A program made the position numbers and the translations under genes. Under the pieces are notes generated by a model. The model was not told the origin of the DNA and ran no database searches. It saw only the letters and a list, made by a program, of their open reading frames with translations. From NCBI GenBank assembly GCA_040388785.1, contig JAZKBD010000019.1, positions 32,713-96,712 of the forward strand: a stretch of DNA of 64,000 bases. Reading direction: 5' to 3'. Origin of the DNA: 66-474 sp040388785. GTDB lineage: Bacteria > Pseudomonadota > Gammaproteobacteria > Xanthomonadales > Rhodanobacteraceae. How positions within the stretch are numbered: the stretch's first letter is position 1; each line of letters begins with the position of its first letter. Positions 43,875 through 52,320 of this stretch are shown here, piece by piece.

Positions 43875-45449
43875 TCACTTCACGGCGGCGTGGCCGCCCA
43901 GCGTCACGATCACCAAGCCTTGCGGGGGAACGTCGAGTGCGAGCCTTCCGTCGTTGACGGCCATCGTCTGCGGCGACGGCTCCTGTCCGGCGGCACGCAG
44001 TTGCGCGATTTGCGCGCGCGTGGGGAAGGCGGGACGTCCCATCCTGTCGTAGATCGCGAGCACGTTGCCGTGGGTCGCATCAAGCCGCTCCACGCTGGCA
44101 GTCGCGCCGGCAGCGAGATGCGCCACGTCGATGTCGAAGTGTTTCGTTGCACCTTTGGGCGTGCCGGGCGTGTAGCTGGCGCTGTCGCCCATCGGCGGCG
44201 CGTAGTTCCACAACGCGAGGATGAGCGTGCCGTCCGTGCGGCGCGTGGCCAGCGCGCTGTCGGATTTCAGCGCCAAGCGCACGTCGCCCAATTGATGCAA
44301 CATCGCGAACGCATTGAACGCGGGCTTGTCGATGCTGCGCTCGGCGATCAGCCCGAAGCCGCCGTAGAACGGCGTGCGCGGCACGCCCTGTTCCTCGAAC
44401 ACATCCGAGAACGTCCAGTAACTCATCATCGTGACGTTGCCCGCGCATTCGCGGATCGTGTTGGCCAGCCACGGTCCCATGAATACGCTGTCGGTGACGT
44501 TCGGCAGGTTCGCGTACGAGGCGTTGTATTCGCTGAGGATGAACGGCAGTTGCGGATACGGCGACGCGAGGATTTCCTTGTGCACCTTGGCCACTGCGCG
44601 GCACACCATGTCGGCACGCGGAATGTTCTCGCTGGTATGCAGCACGTTCTGCGCGGTGTCGTCGCCATAGACATGGCTCGATACGAAGTCGACCGGCACA
44701 TGGTCCTTGTGTGCATGGTCCAGGAACGTCGTTACCCACGCCGCCTGCGCGGTGGCCGGTCCGCCCACGCGCAGCCGCGGATTCACCGCCTTCAGCGTGC
44801 GCGCGGTGTGGTCGTAGAGCGCGAAATACGTCGACTGCTTCGGTTCGCCGCCCCAGAAGTCGAGGTTGGGTTCGTTCCAGACTTCGAAATACCAGCTCGC
44901 CACCTCGTCGATCCCGTAGCGCGCGATCAGGTGCTGCGCGAACGCGCGGATCATCGCGTCCCACTCCGCATAATTCTTCGGCGGCATCGGGTTGGGGTGA
45001 TACCAGAAGCTGTGGTGCCGCGACGGGTCGGAACTCAGCGCCTCGGGCATGAAACTCAGTTCCACGAACGGCTTGATCCCGTGCGCGAGCAGGCCATCGT
45101 AGATCTGGTCGATGTAGGAAAAGTTGTAGCTGACCTTGCCGTCCTTGTCTTTCTGCACCAGCCCGACGTCGTCATCGAAGATGCCGTGGAAGCGCACGTA
45201 CTCGAAGCCCGTGGCGCGGCGCACTGTGTCGACATCGCGGCGGTAGTCGTCGCGCAGCGAGAGCAGCGCGCGGCCGGAGCCGAACATCTGCTCCCAGAAA
45301 TGCGGGAAGGGCGAGCCGTGCGCGCTGGCGTCGACCTTGATCTGAACGACCTGCGATGCGGATGTCGCCGCGGCAAGCTGGATGACCAACAGCAGTGCGA
45401 ACGACGCGAGGGACAACACCAACCGCCTGGAGATTTTCGAAATGCTCAT
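43875..45449 (-). CDS. GH39 family glycoside hydrolase (beta-xylosidase-like)
   Basis: 524 residues. Signal peptide or anchor (RLVLSLASFALLLVIQLAAA), then a TIM barrel of the GH39 type: PHFWEQMFGSGRALLSLRDD near the start, acid/base Glu in VWNEPNLDFWGG, nucleophile Glu in ILSEYNAS, and a C-terminal beta-sandwich with VPPQGLVIVTLGG. Such enzymes cleave xylosides or other alpha-/beta-linked pentosides with retention. GGAGG lies seven bases before ATG 45449. First gene of the putative carbohydrate-uptake locus. Confidence 0.88.
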   Translation of the reverse strand: MSISKISRRLVLSLASFALLLVIQLAAATSASQVVQIKVDASAHGSPFPHFWEQMFGSGRALLSLRDDYRRDVDTVRRATGFEYVRFHGIFDDDVGLVQKDKDGKVSYNFSYIDQIYDGLLAHGIKPFVELSFMPEALSSDPSRHHSFWYHPNPMPPKNYAEWDAMIRAFAQHLIARYGIDEVASWYFEVWNEPNLDFWGGEPKQSTYFALYDHTARTLKAVNPRLRVGGPATAQAAWVTTFLDHAHKDHVPVDFVSSHVYGDDTAQNVLHTSENIPRADMVCRAVAKVHKEILASPYPQLPFILSEYNASYANLPNVTDSVFMGPWLANTIRECAGNVTMMSYWTFSDVFEEQGVPRTPFYGGFGLIAERSIDKPAFNAFAMLHQLGDVRLALKSDSALATRRTDGTLILALWNYAPPMGDSASYTPGTPKGATKHFDIDVAHLAAGATASVERLDATHGNVLAIYDRMGRPAFPTRAQIAQLRAAGQEPSPQTMAVNDGRLALDVPPQGLVIVTLGGHAAVK

Positions 45450-45520
45450 CCCGGCACCTCCGCAAAGCAGGACATTATTCCATTCCCGGGTCGATAATGT
45501 CTCAACTCTACAAAAACGGT

Positions 45521-45643
45521 CGTCATTCCGGACGCCGCAAAGCGGCGATCCGGAATCCATTTTGCCTTTCATCAATCCACGCAGGATCAAAATGGATTCC
45601 GGGTTCCATCACCGATGAAGCCGGCGATGGCCCCGGAATGACG
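45521..45643. repeat. CGTCATTCCGG-type intergenic repeat
   Basis: Arms CGTCATTCCGG (45521-45531) and CCGGAATGACG (45633-45643), inner stems CGCCGC AAA GCGGCG and ATCCATTTTG...CAAAATGGAT. Same family as 18462-18629. It lies between GH39 and pgk, whose promoters point away from and toward it respectively. Confidence 0.75.
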
Positions 45644-45684
45644 AACCGTTGGGGGACAGATCGGCCATTGCATTGAAAATGGAA

Positions 45685-46866
45685 TCAGGCGCCTTGGCAC
45701 CGGCTTTCCAGTATCGCGACCGCGGGCAGCGTCTTGCCTTCGAGGAATTCCAGGAACGCGCCGCCGCCCGTGGAAATGTACGACACCTTGTCGGCGATGC
45801 CGTACTTGTCGACCGCCGCGAGCGTGTCGCCACCACCCGCGATCGAGAACGCGTCGGATTCCGCGATCGCGTGCGCCAAGGTTTCGGTGCCGTGGCCGAA
45901 CGCATCGAACTCGAACACGCCAACCGGGCCGTTCCAGACGACCGTGCCGGCCTTGGCGATCATCGCCGCATAGCGCTTGGCCGTATCGGGGCCGATGTCG
46001 AGGATCATTTCGTCGTCGCTCACCTGATCGACGGCCTTGATGGTCGCCGGTGCATCGGCCTTGAACTCCGGTGCAACCACCACGTCCGTCGGGATTGGCA
46101 CGTCGGCGCCGCGCGCGGAAGCGGTCGCGATCACGTTGCGTGCCGCATCCAGCAGGTCGGGCTCCGCCAGCGATTTGCCGATGCCGTAGCCCGCGGCGGC
46201 GATGAAGGTGTTGGCGATGCCGCCGCCCACGATCAACTGGTCGACGCCATTGACGAGGTTCTGCAGCAGGTCGAGCTTGGTCGAGACCTTGGAACCCGCG
46301 ACGATCGCCAGCAGCGGGCGCACGGGATTCTTCAACGCTTTGCCCAGTGCGTCCAGTTCGGTGGCGAGCAGCGGACCCGCGCACGCGACCTTCGCGAATT
46401 TTGCGACGCCGTGCGTCGAGGCCTGCGCGCGATGCGCGGTGCCGAACGCATCCATCACGAACACGTCGCACAGCGCGGCGTATTTCTTCGCCAGCGCCTC
46501 GTCATCGGCTTTCTCGCCCACGTTCATGCGGCAGTTTTCCAGCACCACGACTTCACCCGGATTGGTTTCGACGCCGCCGAGGTAATTGCGTTCCAGCCGC
46601 ACGGCTGCGTCGAGTCGTTCCGACAACCAGTCGACCACCGGCGCCAGCGATTGCGTTTCATCGAACTGGCCTTCCTTGGGCCGCCCGAGGTGCGACATCA
46701 CCAGCACCGCGGCGCCGGTGTCGCGCGCGGCGCGGATCGTCGGCAGCGCAGCATCGAGGCGTTGCGTCGACGTGATGCGACCGTCCTGGATCGGCACGTT
46801 CAGGTCTTCGCGGATCAGCACGCGCTTGCCGGCGAGATCGAGATCGGTCATGCGGACGAAAGCCAT
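45685..46866 (-). CDS. pgk: Phosphoglycerate kinase
   Basis: 393 residues, normal for the family. Transfers phosphate from 1,3-bisphosphoglycerate to ADP in glycolysis, in the cytosol. Seen: REDLNVPIQDG, MSHLGRPKEG, GSKVSTKLDLLQNL, VVAPEFKADAPATI and the C-terminal nucleotide loop GGGDTLAAVDKYG. ATG 46866; ATG 46851 (TDLDLAGKR) is an alternative that would give the more usual N-terminus. No gap, fba or other glycolytic gene is adjacent, though pckG lies nearby on the same strand. Confidence 0.95.
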   Translation of the reverse strand: MAFVRMTDLDLAGKRVLIREDLNVPIQDGRITSTQRLDAALPTIRAARDTGAAVLVMSHLGRPKEGQFDETQSLAPVVDWLSERLDAAVRLERNYLGGVETNPGEVVVLENCRMNVGEKADDEALAKKYAALCDVFVMDAFGTAHRAQASTHGVAKFAKVACAGPLLATELDALGKALKNPVRPLLAIVAGSKVSTKLDLLQNLVNGVDQLIVGGGIANTFIAAAGYGIGKSLAEPDLLDAARNVIATASARGADVPIPTDVVVAPEFKADAPATIKAVDQVSDDEMILDIGPDTAKRYAAMIAKAGTVVWNGPVGVFEFDAFGHGTETLAHAIAESDAFSIAGGGDTLAAVDKYGIADKVSYISTGGGAFLEFLEGKTLPAVAILESRCQGA

Positions 46867-46970
46867 GCGTGCACTCCAGAGATCGGGCGATGAACCACGC
46901 ATTGTCCGGGTTGCGCCGCGCGCGCGCAATTCCATTACGCTCGGCTTTTTCGAATACTGCGGACGCCGCC

Positions 46971-47639
46971 ATGCCGAATGCCCGAACCCTCTACAGCTAC
47001 TGGCGTTCCAGCGCCGCGTACCGGGTGCGCATCGCGCTGAACCTGAAGGGCATGGATTACGCGATCGCGCCGGTGCATTTGCTGCGCGACGGTGGCGAAC
47101 AGCACCACGACGACTATCGCAAGTTGAACCCGCAGCAACTGATACCCGCGCTGGTGGACGGCAACCACGTGTTGCGTGAGTCAATGGCGATCATCGAATA
47201 CCTGGAGGAGGCCTACCCCGACACACCGCGCCTGCTGCCGCGCGCGGCGCTGGCCTGCGCGCGGGTTCGCGCACTCGCGCAGATGATCGTCTGCGACATC
47301 CATCCGCTCGGCAATTTGCGCGTGCTGCAGTACCTGCAGCGCGAACTTGGCGCGAGTGACGAGCAGAAGACCGCATGGTCGCGGCACTGGATCAGGATAG
47401 GCTTCGACGCGATCGAAGCGGTGCTTGCCGCACGCGACAATCCCGGAAAATTCTGCGAAGGCGACACGCCCACGCTCGCCGATTGCTGCCTGATCCCGCA
47501 GGTCTACAACGCGCGTCGCTTCGAGGTTTCGTTATCGCCGTACCCGACGATCACCGCGATCGACGCGGCCTGCGCGAAGCTCGACGCCTTCAAGCGCGCC
47601 GCGCCGAAAGCTCAGGCGGACGCACCGGCAACGACTTGA
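46971..47639 (+). CDS. maiA: Maleylacetoacetate isomerase
   Basis: 222 residues of the zeta-class glutathione transferase family. It isomerises maleylacetoacetate to fumarylacetoacetate in tyrosine/homogentisate breakdown. Seen: the glutathione-binding SSAAYRVRIALNLKG near the N-terminus, NPQQLIPALVDG, and DIHPLGNLRVLQYL, which are hallmark segments. Start ATG 46971 follows pgk divergently with 104 bp between start codons. No fumarylacetoacetase or homogentisate dioxygenase gene is in the window. Confidence 0.93.
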   Translation: MPNARTLYSYWRSSAAYRVRIALNLKGMDYAIAPVHLLRDGGEQHHDDYRKLNPQQLIPALVDGNHVLRESMAIIEYLEEAYPDTPRLLPRAALACARVRALAQMIVCDIHPLGNLRVLQYLQRELGASDEQKTAWSRHWIRIGFDAIEAVLAARDNPGKFCEGDTPTLADCCLIPQVYNARRFEVSLSPYPTITAIDAACAKLDAFKRAAPKAQADAPATT

Positions 47640-47757
47640 AAGTACTTTTCATTCGCTCGTGAAGTGGTCTGCGCTGCGACCGTTGACCGTGACGCTTGAG
47701 TTAACGCGATCCGCACAACGAGCGTATTGACTCAATGACTAAGGCCAAATGTATTTA

Positions 47758-48537
47758 TTAGATCTTCGACTTGACAAGCACGCCATATTTGAAGCAGATG
47801 AATATCTGTGTCGCCATCCATATCAAAATGGACGCAATGACAACCACGTACATCAATACTTGGCTATCGAAATGCATGATAACCATGGATGTGATGAACA
47901 GCATGGTTATGATCATGCAACTAGAAAACCCGGCGAGCGACGCAGCGAAACGCAACCACAACCGCAAAGTGCAACGCTTGTGACAGTGAGGGCAGGTGAT
48001 GCGAGGACCAACAAAGGGCCGGGGAAGAAATGACGACAGCCCCAAAGGAATCGGGCCACCACAGTATGGGCATGGCGCGATTCTTGCGAATTTGGTCTGG
48101 TGTCCTGCGCTTGGCGCTCCCGCAAAGCTGACGTTGGGCTGAGTAGTCTCGGCGCGTATCCCAAAAGGTTTTCCGTTGTACTCGGCCCACAATGGCAGAT
48201 CGAGCTTTTGAGCGACCGCACGCATACGCCACGCGCTGTAAAGGCCGAATGCCGCCCCAGCCAAGGCCGGTGCACCATACACAACCCACATGGGCGTGCC
48301 CGGACCCGACCAAAAGAAGAACCACATTAAAAAGCCCCAGAACACGGCGAAGAACACGCCAGTGATCAAGGCAACCGTGCCGAACCGTAGGAAAACGAGT
48401 GGTGGAACCGGAATTCCCACAAGCCAGAACACGCGTAGTACGGGAGGCGCACCCATATTCGGGTTGATTCCCAGCGCCTTGAAGCGTTCTCGCGCCGCCT
48501 TCAATTTCTCGGCGCTTGTCATAACGCGCGACTGCAT
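47758..48537 (-). CDS. DUF6404-like membrane protein with a zinc-ribbon insert
   Basis: 259 residues. N-terminal helix then two membrane segments (VFWLVGIPVPPLVFLRFG, VFFAVFWGFLMWFFFW) in a DUF6404-type arrangement, a third near 85-100, then a cytosolic zinc-ribbon motif (APCPYCGGPIP ... ITCPHCHKRC: two CxxC pairs) and two more membrane segments at the C-terminus. Unknown function. ATG 48537 is preceded by GGGGGAG seven bases upstream, which belongs to the CT-rich repeat. Lower GC near the C-terminal coding end than in neighbours. Confidence 0.65.
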   Translation of the reverse strand: MQSRVMTSAEKLKAARERFKALGINPNMGAPPVLRVFWLVGIPVPPLVFLRFGTVALITGVFFAVFWGFLMWFFFWSGPGTPMWVVYGAPALAGAAFGLYSAWRMRAVAQKLDLPLWAEYNGKPFGIRAETTQPNVSFAGAPSAGHQTKFARIAPCPYCGGPIPLGLSSFLPRPFVGPRITCPHCHKRCTLRLWLRFAASLAGFSSCMIITMLFITSMVIMHFDSQVLMYVVVIASILIWMATQIFICFKYGVLVKSKI

Positions 48538-48549
48538 CGCGAGACTCCC

Positions 48550-48591
48550 CCATTCGCCCTTCGGGCACCTTCCCCCGCAAGCGGGGGAAGG
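48550..48591. repeat. CT-rich hairpin repeat upstream of the DUF6404-like gene
   Basis: CCTTCCCCCGC (48568-48578) and GCGGGGGAAGG (48581-48591) form an 11-bp stem; a second small stem GCCC TTC GGGC lies at 48556-48566. On the minus strand it ends GAATGGGGGAG, the Shine-Dalgarno of the gene starting at 48537. It also follows the pckG stop. Confidence 0.7.
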
Positions 48592-48601
48592 AATCTTGAT
48601 G

Positions 48602-50401
48602 TCAGCTTGCCGCCGCGGCCTTGCGCACTGGCGCAGTCGCGGGTTCCGCCGCGGCGCCCAGTGCAGCGGCGACGCGCTGCTGTTCGGCTTTCAGCTTGCC
48701 GGGCAGGTGCGATCCGTAACCCGCGAGGTATTCGCCGATGGCGTTCTCTTCGTCACGCCATTCGCCGTTGTCGACGCGGAACAATTCGTCGAGCGCGCCG
48801 TCGGCGAGATTCAGGCCCTCGAGGTTCAGGTCTTCCTCGCGCGGCAGGTTGCCGATCGGCGTTTCGACCGCGCCGGCTTCGCCGGTGACGCGCTTCAGCA
48901 TCCACTCCAGCACGCGCATGTTGTCGCCGAAGCCGGGCCACAGGAACTTGCCGTCCTTGCCTTTGCGGAACCAGTTGACGTGGAAGATTTTCGGCAGTTT
49001 CGCGGCGGGCTGGTCGAACGACAGCCAGTGCGCGAAGTAGTCGCCGTAGTTGTAGCCGCAGAACGGTTTCATCGCCATCGGGTCGCGGCGGATGTTGACG
49101 CCGACGTCGGTCGCGGCGGCGGTGGTTTCGGACGCCATCGACGCGCCGACCAGCACGCCGTGCGTCCAGTCGCGCGCCTCGAACACCAGCGGCACGCGCG
49201 CCGCGCGGCGGCCGCCGAACACGATCGCGTCGATCGGCACACCTTCGGGATTTTCGGCTTCCGGCGACCAGCTCGGGCACTGGTTCGCGCGCACGGTGAA
49301 GCGCGAGTTCGGGTGTGCAGCCGGTCCGTTTTTCGAATCGTAGTCGCGGCCCTGCCAATCCTTCGCGGGCGCGCGCTCGTCCAGTCCCTCCCACCACGGC
49401 TGGTTGTCGTCGGTGACCGCGACGTTGGTGAAGATGGTGTCGTGCTGCAGCATCGCCAGCGCGTTGGGATTGGTTTTTTTCGAGGTGCCGGGCGCGACGC
49501 CGAAGTAACCGGCCTCGGGATTGATTGCGTACAACCGCCCATCCTTGCCGGGGCGCATCCAGCAGATGTCGTCGCCGACGGTCCAGATTTTCCAGCCTTC
49601 GCGTTGATAGCCTTCCGGCGGGATCAGCATCGCGAGATTGGTCTTGCCGCAGGCCGACGGAAACGCCGCCGCGACGTAGCGGATTTCGTGCTGCGGATTC
49701 TCGATGCCGACGATCAGCATGTGCTCGGCGAGCCAGCCTTCGCTGCGCGCCTGGTACGAACCGATGCGCAGCGCGTGGCACTTCTTGCCCAGCAGCGCGT
49801 TGCCGCCGTAGCCCGAGCCGAACGACTTGATGGTGAGTTCTTCCGGGAAATGCATGATCCAGCGGCGCGACGGATCGAGTTCCCCGATCGAATGCAACGC
49901 CTTGACGAAGCTTCCCTCGCGCTCGATGCGTTCCAGCGCGGCGGTGCCCATGCGCGTCATGATGCGCATGTTGGCGACGACGTACGGCGAGTCGGTGATC
50001 TCGACGCCGCAGCGCGACAGCCTTGATCCGAGCGGACCCATGCAATAGGGGATCACGTACATCGTGCGCCCTTGCATGCAGCCCTCGAACAGCGCGTCGA
50101 TCTTGGCGTGCGCCTCGGCCGGATCCATCCAGTTGTTGTTGGGGCCGGCGTCGTCCTTGTCCCTGGTGCAGATGACGGTGAGCTTTTCGACGCGCGCGAC
50201 GTCCTTGGGATCGGAGCGGTGCAGGTAGCAGCGCGGATGGGTTTCCTGATTCAATTCGATCAGGTCGCCGGTCTCCAGCATTTCGTCCACGAGCTGCCTG
50301 TATTCGGCTTCGGAGCCGTCGCACCAGTGGATGTGATTGGGTTTCGTCCTTTTTGCGACGTCGTCAACCCATCGGTTCAGAGAATCGAGTTTGCTTGGCA
50401 T
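48602..50401 (-). CDS. pckG: Phosphoenolpyruvate carboxykinase (GTP)
   Basis: 599 residues, the usual GTP-type length. Converts oxaloacetate and GTP to PEP, CO2 and GDP at the start of gluconeogenesis. Seen: the kinase-1a/P-loop AFPSACGKTNLAML, the Arg of RDWTHGVLVG, VFGGRRAARVPLVFEARDW, and FHVNWFRKGKDGKFLWPG. An Ala/Lys-rich tail (about 20 residues) extends the usual C-terminus. ATG 50401 with normal upstream composition; the 340-bp leader holds repeat copy D. Confidence 0.96.
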   Translation of the reverse strand: MPSKLDSLNRWVDDVAKRTKPNHIHWCDGSEAEYRQLVDEMLETGDLIELNQETHPRCYLHRSDPKDVARVEKLTVICTRDKDDAGPNNNWMDPAEAHAKIDALFEGCMQGRTMYVIPYCMGPLGSRLSRCGVEITDSPYVVANMRIMTRMGTAALERIEREGSFVKALHSIGELDPSRRWIMHFPEELTIKSFGSGYGGNALLGKKCHALRIGSYQARSEGWLAEHMLIVGIENPQHEIRYVAAAFPSACGKTNLAMLIPPEGYQREGWKIWTVGDDICWMRPGKDGRLYAINPEAGYFGVAPGTSKKTNPNALAMLQHDTIFTNVAVTDDNQPWWEGLDERAPAKDWQGRDYDSKNGPAAHPNSRFTVRANQCPSWSPEAENPEGVPIDAIVFGGRRAARVPLVFEARDWTHGVLVGASMASETTAAATDVGVNIRRDPMAMKPFCGYNYGDYFAHWLSFDQPAAKLPKIFHVNWFRKGKDGKFLWPGFGDNMRVLEWMLKRVTGEAGAVETPIGNLPREEDLNLEGLNLADGALDELFRVDNGEWRDEENAIGEYLAGYGSHLPGKLKAEQQRVAAALGAAAEPATAPVRKAAAAS

Positions 50402-50743
50402 CGGTTGTGATACTCCAGAATGAAAGCGTTGCGCATCAGGTAGCGTGAAGCGGGAAGGCGGTTTTGTTTTTATGTCCTTCCCTCGACGGACGAACGCGTC
50501 GAGCCGGCCTGGTGTCGTGGAATGCTGTGGCGCCTTGGTAAAGAGGGCGGGGAAGTGACGTTAGTCCGCGCCTGCGGGCTTTGCAAGGCGCGCCGCGGCA
50601 CCGCGATTGTGCGATCGCAGCATTTCGAAGCGGCTGTCGTGAAAAGTCAGGCCATGGATGGCCGTGGTGGTGTGAGTGAACTCGAAGGGGTTTCGTCTCG
50701 CGCGGTGATCGAGCGATGCAGCGATCATGGACGATCGCACAAA
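50402..50743. other. Intergenic stretch upstream of pckG
   Basis: 342 bp between the pckG start and the tetR stop. The first 200 bases should carry the pckG promoter but no consensus pair was found. The rest is repeat copy D (50645-50740). Confidence 0.5.
50645..50740 (-). repeat. Inverted copy D of the 96-bp repeat
   Basis: On the minus strand it begins GTGCGATCGTCCATGATCGC and TGCATCGCTCG, like copies A and B, and its other end is AAGTCAG next to a GGCCATGGATGGCC hairpin in the place of GGGCAGGAAGCCC. The middle is diverged. It ends at the tetR stop codon. Confidence 0.6.
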
Positions 50744-51355
50744 TTACGGAACCAATGTTGCTATGACATGCTCCACGTACGCTTCATACTGCTCGTGCGA
50801 CAGGTGCGGCAGTTCCAGCGTCAGGTTCATTTGCAGGAAACCCACGTAGGCCGCGTAGGTCAGGCGTGCACGATGGCGCGCCGCGGCGGAATCGAGCCCG
50901 GCTTCGCGGAACGCGCCTTCGAGGAAATCCATGCGCCGCTGCGAAACCCGCGTCATGGTGGGCTGCACCAGCGGATGGTCCAGCGCCTGCAGCAGCGCGG
51001 CATAAATGCGATGCGCCTGCGCCTCGCCGGAAACCCAGCGGAACAGCGCGCCCAGGCGTTCGCGCGGACGATCGTCGGTGGCGCCGATGTGCTGCTGCAG
51101 TTCGCCCTCGTCGTCTGCTTCCCAGCGGTTGAGCGCGGCCTGCAGCAACGCTTCGCGATTCTTGAAATGCCAATAGAAGCTGCCCTTGGTGACGCCCAGG
51201 CGCCGCGCCAACGCTTCGACCGCCAGCGCGCCGACGCCTTCGTCCGCGATCATTTCCAGCGCGCCGCGTTCCCAGTCGGCGGCCGAAAGCCGCGCGTGCG
51301 CGCGGCCGCGGCGCGAGCCATGGGTGGGTGCGGTGGAAGGCGCGGACATGACCAT
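50744..51355 (-). CDS. TetR-family transcriptional regulator
   Basis: 203 residues (201 from the second ATG at 51349). N-terminal HTH (SAADWERGALEMIADEGVGA, ALARRLGVTKGSFYWHFKNR) and a ligand-binding C-terminal domain. Divergent from the hydrolase-fadE operon, with two near-identical palindromic sites in the short region between. By position and target (an acyl-CoA dehydrogenase) it is likely an acyl-CoA-responsive repressor of fatty-acid breakdown, like PsrA or FadR of the TetR type. No Shine-Dalgarno; possibly leaderless. Confidence 0.85.
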   Translation of the reverse strand: MVMSAPSTAPTHGSRRGRAHARLSAADWERGALEMIADEGVGALAVEALARRLGVTKGSFYWHFKNREALLQAALNRWEADDEGELQQHIGATDDRPRERLGALFRWVSGEAQAHRIYAALLQALDHPLVQPTMTRVSQRRMDFLEGAFREAGLDSAAARHRARLTYAAYVGFLQMNLTLELPHLSHEQYEAYVEHVIATLVP

Positions 51356-51369
51356 ACTGTAGCGTATTG
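51352..51369. promoter_or_regulatory. TetR operator 1, over the tetR start
   Basis: CCATACTGTAGCGTATTG. Half-sites CATAC/GTAT with a six-base spacer, 14 of 18 bases equal to operator 2. It covers the tetR start codon and the -35 of the hydrolase promoter (TTGACA starts at 51367), so binding would block both. Confidence 0.65.
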
Positions 51370-51395
51370 ACAGGGCTGGGGCACAAATCCATACT
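51367..51395 (+). promoter_or_regulatory. Sigma70 promoter of the hydrolase-fadE operon
   Basis: TTGACA at 51367-51372 and CATACT at 51390-51395 with exactly 17 bp between them. Predicted start near 51402, one base before the ATG at 51403, which suggests a leaderless mRNA. Confidence 0.65.
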
Positions 51396-51406
51396 GATGC
51401 GTATGG
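51389..51406. promoter_or_regulatory. TetR operator 2, over the -10 and start codon
   Basis: CCATACTGATGCGTATGG, a perfect 6-bp inverted repeat (CCATAC/GTATGG, spacer TGATGC). It overlaps the -10 element, the predicted transcription start and the first ATG of the hydrolase. Centre-to-centre distance from operator 1 is 37 bp, about three and a half helical turns. Confidence 0.7.
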
Positions 51407-52320
51407 AAACGAACGATACGCGCGATGAAGCGCGTCTCACCACGATAACCGCCCGCGACGGCTTGCCGCTCGCGGTCGAAACGCGCGGCGCGGCCGATGC
51501 GCCGGCGGTGCTGTTCGCGCATGGCTTCGGCCAAAGCCGGCACGCGTGGGCGAAGGCTGCGGAAGGGCTGGCCGCGCATGGCTGGCGCGCGGTCACGTTC
51601 GATGCGCGCGGTCACGGCGACAGCGGTCGCCTGGCGGACGGACGCTACGCGCTGGAACAGTTCGTCGACGATCTGCTGACCGTCGCGCGTTCACTGGCGC
51701 CGCAGCCGGTGCTGGTCGGCGCGTCGATGGGTGGACTGCTCGGGCTGGTCGCAGCGGGCGAAACGCGGCCCGATCCGTTCCGCGCCCTGGTGCTGGTGGA
51801 CATCACGCCGCGCTGGGAAAGCGAAGGCGTCGAACGCATGCTCGATTTCATGCGTGCATATCCGCGGGGGTTCGCTTCACTGGACGAAGCCGCCGACGCT
51901 GTGGCCGCGTATCTGCCGCAGCGCCGGCGCCGCAAGGACCGTTACGAACTGGCGCAGTTGCTGCATCGCGGCGAGGACGGACGCCTGCGCTGGCATTGGG
52001 ATCCGGCCTTGCTGGATACCGTCGCGCATGAAGGCGAGCGTCACCAGCAAAGGCTGTTGAGCGCCGCCCGCAACATCGACGTGCCGGTGCTGCTGGTGTC
52101 GGGCGGGCGCAGCGACATCGTGTCCGAGGAAACGGTCGCGGAATTCCTCGAAGCCGTGCCGCACGCGCGCCACATCGAAATCCCGCACGCGACGCACACG
52201 CTGGCCGGTGACGACAACGCCGCGTTCACGGCCGCCATCGAACCCTTCCTGACTACACTCGACCCTGATGCCGTTCCCGCGTCGCATTCGCGCGCGGTGA
52301 TCCCGCGGAGTTTGCCATGA
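51403..52320 (+). CDS. Alpha/beta hydrolase cotranscribed with fadE
   Basis: 305 residues. Alpha/beta hydrolase fold: FAHGFGQSRHAW, TFDARGHGDSG, nucleophile elbow GASMGG, VSGGRSDIVS with the Asp, and PHATHTLAGDD with the His. Close in form to acyl or carboxyl-ester hydrolases; possibly a thioesterase that accompanies beta-oxidation. The start is ATG 51403 if the message is leaderless; ATG 51397 is in frame. The fadE start overlaps its stop (ATGA). Confidence 0.82.
   Translation: METNDTRDEARLTTITARDGLPLAVETRGAADAPAVLFAHGFGQSRHAWAKAAEGLAAHGWRAVTFDARGHGDSGRLADGRYALEQFVDDLLTVARSLAPQPVLVGASMGGLLGLVAAGETRPDPFRALVLVDITPRWESEGVERMLDFMRAYPRGFASLDEAADAVAAYLPQRRRRKDRYELAQLLHRGEDGRLRWHWDPALLDTVAHEGERHQQRLLSAARNIDVPVLLVSGGRSDIVSEETVAEFLEAVPHARHIEIPHATHTLAGDDNAAFTAAIEPFLTTLDPDAVPASHSRAVIPRSLP

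Noticed and set aside
43575..45497. A 640-codon plus-strand frame opposite GH39
   Set aside because: No domain, Arg/His-rich, fully covered by the motif-supported GH39 gene.
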